This document shows positions 6,243 through 9,410 of a DNA stretch of 9,410 bases, piece after piece; position 1 is the stretch's first letter; the number at the start of each line of letters is the position of its first letter. This DNA comes from JARDZI01 sp041639705 (GTDB lineage: Bacteria; Bacillota; Clostridia; Clostridiales; Caloramatoraceae). Made by a program: the position numbers and the translations under genes. The DNA lies in contig JBEQBT010000126.1 of the NCBI GenBank assembly GCA_041639705.1, positions 1 to 9,410 of the forward strand. The letters are read 5' to 3'. The notes under the pieces are model-generated. The model was given only the letters and a program-made list of their open reading frames with translations. It had not been told where the DNA came from and made no database searches.

Positions 6243-8402
6243 ATGCAGTTAATGGGTGATAGTATTTCCATTTTGGGAGGTCGGTTTGGTATTGCGTTTG
6301 ATCCTGCTAAAAAGAGTGCAAACCTAATAAGGCACGATGCACATCCAGGGCTTCCATTTGAAATAGCTGTTGGTTTTGATTTAAATGGTAACCGTTCCCA
6401 TTTACCATTAAGTAGTGAAGGTAAAACATTTGAGTTTTGTGATTTTGATACCACTGCTACTTCCATGCGTATGATAGGAATTGACCCGGTATCTGGCATA
6501 AGAGTTGCCATAAGAGTTATGATTCCATTTCGACCGAGGGATATTCAATTTTCAGTGACACCTGCAATATTTTTGGATGTTGAGTGTGAAAGAATTCTAA
6601 ATTCCTATAGGTGGGATAGAATGGAGAATAGGGATAAGAGCATAAGTGGCAGATTCTTTATTGAATTTAAAAATGTATTAGGCTCTAATATATTTAAATA
6701 TACTCCACAGTTTGATAAAAACAGAATTAAGATTGAGTACCAGTCACCCTATCGTGATCTAAAGCTCCAGCCTAAAAAATATATGGATAGTGTTAATTAT
6801 TTGGAGGTTATAAATGGTTCATTGGAGGGCAGACGTATATTTGGAGATTTTAGTTTGCTTCCAGGAGAAAAGTCAATGCCTATACAGTCAGCTTTAGTTA
6901 ATTATGACGAACCTGTACTTCAAGTTCTTGGGGAGAAGGTAGAATTTAAATATCATCAGTATTTTAAGAATATTGACGAGGTATCAAAATGGGCAAGGAA
7001 AAATAGAGAATTGATTGAGGAAAACTCAAAAAAAGTAGATGGTATATTTGATTCCCACACTATGGGACAGGCATTTAGACATTTAATGCTTCAGACTCTC
7101 CATACATGGCTAGGAAACACCTGGTTTACTGTTTGCTCCAATGGACAGGATTGGTTCAGCTGCTGGGAGGGTAACTGTTACTTTCATTCAACAGTTGATG
7201 TGGAATATACTCAGACACCATTTTATCTTACCCTTTGGCCTGAATTGCTAGAGTTATTGTTAGATGAGTGGTGCTATTATGGTAAGCCAGGAACAATAAT
7301 CAAGGGACTTGAGAAAAAGGGAAAAGGAACAGTAGTGATGTCCCATGACATGGGCGAGTTTACCATGTGTGATAGACAAATATATCCACACGAAATGCCC
7401 GTTGAAGAAAACACAAATTATATTTTAATGATGTTTGCTCACTATTTACGTACTGGGAAAACTCAGCTTATACATAAGCATAAGGATTTGTTACGTCAAC
7501 TTGTGGATTTTATACTTGCATGTGACAGCACAGGTAATGGAATACCAGATTTAGGTACTGCAAATACGGTTGATGATGGCTCTCCAGCTGTGCAATATTG
7601 TTCAGAGCAAATTTATTTAGGAGTAAAAGCAATGGCTGCAGTAGAAGCAGGAATGAATATGCTCCTATTAACTGGTGATTATGGACTTGAAAAATATCAA
7701 CTGTTTGTTGATAGGGCAGTTAAGACAATTGAGGAACAAGGATGGGACAAGGATCATTATGTAGTAACAACAATGAAAACCCTGGATGGTTTATTTGATT
7801 CATGGAGTAATAAGCCTGTAAGTGGTGAAGCTGAAGGCTGGGATGCATATCATATATATACTACAAATGGTTTGACATTACTAGATATGTGTGGATATAA
7901 GACAGGGCTTAATGAGGAACATTTAAGATTTGATCTTGAAACTGCTTTAGAAAAAACTGAATTAAAATATGGAAGCTCCCACTCCTCATATAGGAAGGAA
8001 CAGATTGCAGGACATCCATCCAAAATAGGTTGGATTTCTATGAACATGCTCAGGGACATTTCAGCAGCCTATCATGGGCTGGACTTTTTTAGAATGATAG
8101 ATAGCTATTGGGATTGGCAGTTAGTTTCAAATACCCAGGAGTATATTGGATTTCATGAAACTTTCTATGGAAATACATTGTGCTTTTATCCAAGAGGTAT
8201 AGCTTGTTTTGGATATTTAGACGCTGTAGTGGGATTTAAATTTAGTCCAATACTTAAGCAAAGGTATTTTGCTCCAATAAGAAGCAATGTTAAAGTGCCT
8301 CTTCTGTTATTTGCTGATTGGAAGCTTGGAACTGTCCCAATTGTTACAACCGGGCTTAAGGATGGAAAAATTGTTTATAGAGTGGATGAGTTGGCGGTAT
8401 AA
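6243..8402 (+). CDS. Predicted (alpha/alpha)6-barrel glycoside hydrolase, GH52-like (beta-xylosidase-like)
   Basis: This is a 719-residue cytoplasmic protein without a signal peptide. Residues 1 to about 235 look like an N-terminal beta-sandwich (alternating hydrophobic strands). From about 255 there is a helical barrel. Compared from memory with Geobacillus GH52 beta-xylosidase (about 705 residues), several landmarks align. They are YFKNIDEVSKWA, CWEGN before HSTVDVEYTQTPFYLTLWPE (candidate nucleophile E309), SHDMGE (367-372), NGIPDL...TVDD (candidate acid D444) with YLGVKAMAA after it, a GEAEGWDAY segment, and YPRG near the end. The HDMG / MPVEEN (385-390) pattern also recalls the DUF4965/DUF1793 (GtaA-like) six-hairpin group, so assignment to GH52 is not certain. 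The Shine-Dalgarno GAGGAG at 6228-6233 sits 9 nt before the ATG. It is the last gene of the operon, 20 bp after the GH43 gene, and is followed by a terminator. A xylosidase-type role is inferred from family and context. Confidence 0.72.
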   Translation: MQLMGDSISILGGRFGIAFDPAKKSANLIRHDAHPGLPFEIAVGFDLNGNRSHLPLSSEGKTFEFCDFDTTATSMRMIGIDPVSGIRVAIRVMIPFRPRDIQFSVTPAIFLDVECERILNSYRWDRMENRDKSISGRFFIEFKNVLGSNIFKYTPQFDKNRIKIEYQSPYRDLKLQPKKYMDSVNYLEVINGSLEGRRIFGDFSLLPGEKSMPIQSALVNYDEPVLQVLGEKVEFKYHQYFKNIDEVSKWARKNRELIEENSKKVDGIFDSHTMGQAFRHLMLQTLHTWLGNTWFTVCSNGQDWFSCWEGNCYFHSTVDVEYTQTPFYLTLWPELLELLLDEWCYYGKPGTIIKGLEKKGKGTVVMSHDMGEFTMCDRQIYPHEMPVEENTNYILMMFAHYLRTGKTQLIHKHKDLLRQLVDFILACDSTGNGIPDLGTANTVDDGSPAVQYCSEQIYLGVKAMAAVEAGMNMLLLTGDYGLEKYQLFVDRAVKTIEEQGWDKDHYVVTTMKTLDGLFDSWSNKPVSGEAEGWDAYHIYTTNGLTLLDMCGYKTGLNEEHLRFDLETALEKTELKYGSSHSSYRKEQIAGHPSKIGWISMNMLRDISAAYHGLDFFRMIDSYWDWQLVSNTQEYIGFHETFYGNTLCFYPRGIACFGYLDAVVGFKFSPILKQRYFAPIRSNVKVPLLLFADWKLGTVPIVTTGLKDGKIVYRVDELAV

Positions 8403-8422
8403 TGCTGTTTAAATAATATTTC

Positions 8423-8455
8423 AATGGGGGCATTAGTGCCCTCCCCATTTTATTT
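8423..8455 (+). terminator. Rho-independent terminator, probably shared by convergent genes
   Basis: AATGGGGGCA (8423-8432) and TGCCCTCCCCATT (8437-8449) fold around a TTAG loop into a GC-rich, slightly bulged stem followed by TTTTATTT (8448-8455). It begins 20 bp after the stop of the GH52-like gene. The convergent RDD gene's stop codon (8450-8452) lies inside the T-run, so the same hairpin is directly downstream of that gene on the minus strand. There the trailing tract is less T-rich, so termination in that direction may be weaker. Confidence 0.8.
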
Positions 8456-9001
8456 AGAAACAACCTTTGTTTTAGAAATCTTGTCATGAATGCTTAAGTG
8501 TTCCTTATTATTAATCATCATTGCAAATGAGACAAACATTACCCAGGGTAAACTTAGTATATACCATAATATTAAAAATAATGTGCTACTGCTTCCTTCT
8601 GCAATTATTTTATCAAGAAGGCTAGTATTTGATAAAATCAAAAGAATCCAAAGATTAATTCTTTCAATAAAAATTTTCCCAAACACTTCACGATTAAGTA
8701 AAGTTAAAAGATCAACCTTTTCATTATGATCTTTAACAATTACAATATTCATTATTTTTTTCCCAATAGTTTGCCCCTTAAATATGAAATTTGAAAATAG
8801 TAAAGAGTAAAAAGCTAAAAATAAACTAGTATTAATGTTATTTTTAATCTGAGACATTGTATTATTGGAAACGTTTTCTGTAGAAAAAAGTACCTTAAAT
8901 AGTAATATTAGTAAGTATACTATTATAGAATCAATAAAAAATGCAAGAATTCTATTTGAAACTTTAGCGGGATTATCCAAATTTCCACTTTTAATCTGCA
9001 T
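8450..9001 (-). CDS. RDD-family small membrane protein of unknown function
   Basis: This 183-residue hydrophobic protein has RDD-family features. The conserved Arg (R17) and Asp (D24) lie in and just before the first membrane segment (RILAFFIDSIIVYLLILL, about 17-39). A GQTIGKKIMNIVIV segment (from about 76) follows the second membrane segment (about 59-74). Further hydrophobic segments are near 116-125 and 141-163, and the C-terminal HD (Asp173) is in LSIHDKIS. RDD proteins are poorly understood and some have been linked to ion transport; no specific function is claimed. The frame also opens at a GTG at 9010, but that codon overlaps the Shine-Dalgarno TGAGGTGAT. The ATG at 9001, 8 nt from GAGG, is therefore chosen. 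The gene is oriented opposite to everything else, converges on the hydrolase operon, and looks unrelated to sugar use. Confidence 0.85.
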   Translation of the reverse strand: MQIKSGNLDNPAKVSNRILAFFIDSIIVYLLILLFKVLFSTENVSNNTMSQIKNNINTSLFLAFYSLLFSNFIFKGQTIGKKIMNIVIVKDHNEKVDLLTLLNREVFGKIFIERINLWILLILSNTSLLDKIIAEGSSSTLFLILWYILSLPWVMFVSFAMMINNKEHLSIHDKISKTKVVSK

Positions 9002-9020
9002 GTATATCACCTCAGGGCAT

Positions 9021-9049
9021 ATTATAACATTTTTAATGAATAGTTTAAA
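9021..9049 (-). promoter_or_regulatory. Candidate promoter of the RDD gene
   Basis: On the minus strand TTTAAA (9049-9044) and TATAAT (9026-9021) are 17 bp apart, and the -10 is extended (TGTTATAAT). Transcription would start near 9014, giving a very short leader that begins close to the ribosome binding site. Confidence 0.6.
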
Positions 9050-9053
9050 TACT

Positions 9054-9080
9054 TTGAAACTAAAAGGATTTGAATAATAT
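9054..9080 (+). promoter_or_regulatory. Weak candidate promoter for the structured RNA region
   Basis: TTGAAA (9054-9059) and TAATAT (9075-9080) are 15 bp apart, short for sigma-A. If used, the RNA would start near 9087, just before the first stem at 9095. AT-rich palindromes (TTCATGAA, GAATTC) lie around the predicted start. Confidence 0.3.
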
Positions 9081-9087
9081 TCATGAA

Positions 9088-9220
9088 TTCAGGTGATGCC
9101 CAAGAGGTAGAGGCTAACAGTGTTAGCCTGCAAAGACACCGGGTATCTAAGGTATGTTTGATTGAATTTGGATAATAGCAGGCTTTACACACTGTTCGCC
9201 CCTGCTGTGGTAGCGATAGA
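9088..9220 (+). ncRNA. Candidate structured RNA of unknown class with loop-loop pairing
   Basis: No ORF is here, but several stems are visible. P1: GATGCCC (9095-9101) pairs with GGGTATC (9141-9147). Inside it GGT (9106-9108) can pair with ACC (9138-9140), with AAGA bulged. Hairpin H1: AGGCTAAC (9111-9118) pairs with GTTAGCCT (9122-9129). Hairpin H2: ATAGCAGG (9175-9182) pairs with CCTGCTGT (9201-9208) around an 18-nt loop. The H1 tip AACAGTGT (9116-9123) is perfectly complementary to ACACTGTT (9189-9196) in the H2 loop, which suggests a kissing interaction. Both wobble pairs (9098/9144 and 9176/9207) are G-U only if the plus strand is transcribed. I do not recognise a known riboswitch or small RNA. 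No clear terminator follows, so it could be a leader of the downstream gene or a separate RNA. Confidence 0.45.
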
Positions 9221-9270
9221 AAAGATTAAAATAAATATTCAAAAAATTAAGATTTATTTATACACATGAA

Positions 9271-9299
9271 TTGACATAAGACTATGGTTGTAGTAAAAT
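9271..9299 (+). promoter_or_regulatory. Strong sigma-A-type promoter reading out of the window
   Basis: A consensus -35 TTGACA (9271-9276) and a -10 TAAAAT (9294-9299) are exactly 17 bp apart. This is the best promoter in the window. The start site should be near 9306. No start codon with a ribosome binding site follows before the edge, so the gene lies further right. Confidence 0.75.
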
Positions 9300-9308
9300 T
9301 TATTATAA

Positions 9309-9322
9309 AGAAAACGTTTGCT
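9309..9322 (+). promoter_or_regulatory. Operator-like palindrome at the start of the rightward transcript
   Basis: AGAAAACGTTTGCT is a 14-base inverted repeat with one mismatched pair and the same AGAAAACGTTT half as O1 before galK. It covers about +3 to +16 of the promoter at 9271-9299, where a LacI-family protein or CcpA would block initiation or early elongation. Confidence 0.6.
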
Positions 9323-9376
9323 ATAAAAATTTCTGACTTGAATAATTTTATATTAAGTAGGTCAGGTTTTTATAGC
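9320..9376 (+). other. Long 5' leader stem-loop
   Basis: GCTATAAAAA (9320-9329) and TTTTTATAGC (9367-9376) are perfectly complementary over 10 bp, and CTGAC (9333-9337) with GTCAG (9361-9365) adds a 5-bp inner stem around an AT-rich loop. It starts about 14 nt into the transcript predicted from 9271-9299, and its left arm overlaps the operator's right edge. No T-run follows on the plus strand, so it is not a standard terminator. A role in mRNA stability or leader control is possible. The remaining bases to 9410 show no gene. Confidence 0.5.
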
Positions 9377-9410
9377 AACAAACCAAATGTCTTTAATATT
9401 AAAAACCAAT

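Noticed and set aside
6224..6511. Minus-strand open frame of 95 codons over the start of the GH52-like gene
   Set aside because: It overlaps a gene with a good ribosome binding site and continuous domain structure, and has no motif of its own.
8867..8878. AAACGTTT core resembling the operators (GGAAACGTTTTC) at 8867-8878
   Set aside because: It lies inside the RDD coding sequence, encodes ordinary residues there (ENVS), has no promoter nearby and is imperfect on one side. Chance is the simpler explanation in AT-rich DNA.
8490..9077. Plus-strand open frames of 79 and 70 codons antisense to the RDD gene
   Set aside because: They are antisense to a gene with family motifs, have no Shine-Dalgarno sequence, and their translations resemble nothing known.
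9168..9185. TTGGATAATAGCAGG similar to the 3' part of a TPP riboswitch
   Set aside because: The other conserved TPP elements (GCTGAGA, ACCTGATC, CGTAGGGAA) are not present.
9130..9214. GCAAAG...CTAAGG...GGTAGC wording reminiscent of the c-di-GMP-I (GEMM) riboswitch
   Set aside because: The GAAA-tetraloop hairpin and the GGCAAACC and GGTTGCC strands that define that riboswitch are missing, and the stems found here pair differently. An Infernal search would settle it.
9229..9259. AAATAAAT / ATTTATTT inverted repeat as a terminator of the candidate RNA
   Set aside because: The stem is purely A-T and has no T-run after it, so it is unlikely to terminate transcription. Such repeats are common in AT-rich spacers.

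Overview
The window looks like chromosomal DNA from a low-GC Clostridia-type Firmicute, probably a saprophyte that uses plant polysaccharides. The evidence is AT-rich intergenic DNA, purine-rich Shine-Dalgarno sequences, frequent AGA/AGG arginine codons, a class II (Firmicute-type) GalT, LacI-family operators of the AAACGTTT type and sigma-A-like promoters. The species cannot be named from the sequence.

Layout, left to right. (1) 1-347: the 3' end of a LacI/GalR-family regulator gene. (2) 348-588: a control region with two candidate promoters and three operator-like palindromes, leading into galK (589-1752) and galT (1799-3307). These are two of the three Leloir-pathway enzymes; galE is not in the window. 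(3) 3308-3539: a spacer dominated by a nested inverted-repeat element that can fold into long hairpins, followed by a weak candidate promoter. (4) 3540-8402: a tight three-gene operon (gaps of 16 and 20 bp) for cytoplasmic glycoside hydrolases. They are a DUF2961/GH172 protein, a GH43 beta-xylosidase/arabinofuranosidase with its C-terminal beta-sandwich domain, and a 719-residue protein that I read as a divergent GH52-like (alpha/alpha)6-barrel hydrolase. A terminator follows at 8423-8455. (5) 8450-9001, minus strand: a small RDD-family membrane protein converging on that terminator. (6) 9002-9410: no coding gene. It holds the RDD promoter, a candidate plus-strand structured RNA (about 9088-9220) with two hairpins whose loops are perfectly complementary over 8 nt, and a consensus-quality promoter (9271-9299). 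That promoter has a LacI-type operator at its start site and a long leader hairpin, all directed at a gene beyond the right edge.

How it fits together (inference): none of the three hydrolases has a signal peptide, so they should act on short oligosaccharides already imported, probably arabinose- and xylose-decorated hemicellulose fragments. GalK and GalT feed released galactose into glycolysis. The same operator core appears before galK and at the rightmost promoter, so one or more LacI-family regulators may connect the galactose genes with the operon that begins to the right.

No mobile-element genes, CRISPR array, tRNA or rRNA were seen. The most unusual items are the candidate structured RNA, the leader hairpin after the right-hand promoter, the nested inverted-repeat element and the GH172-GH43-GH52-like cassette.
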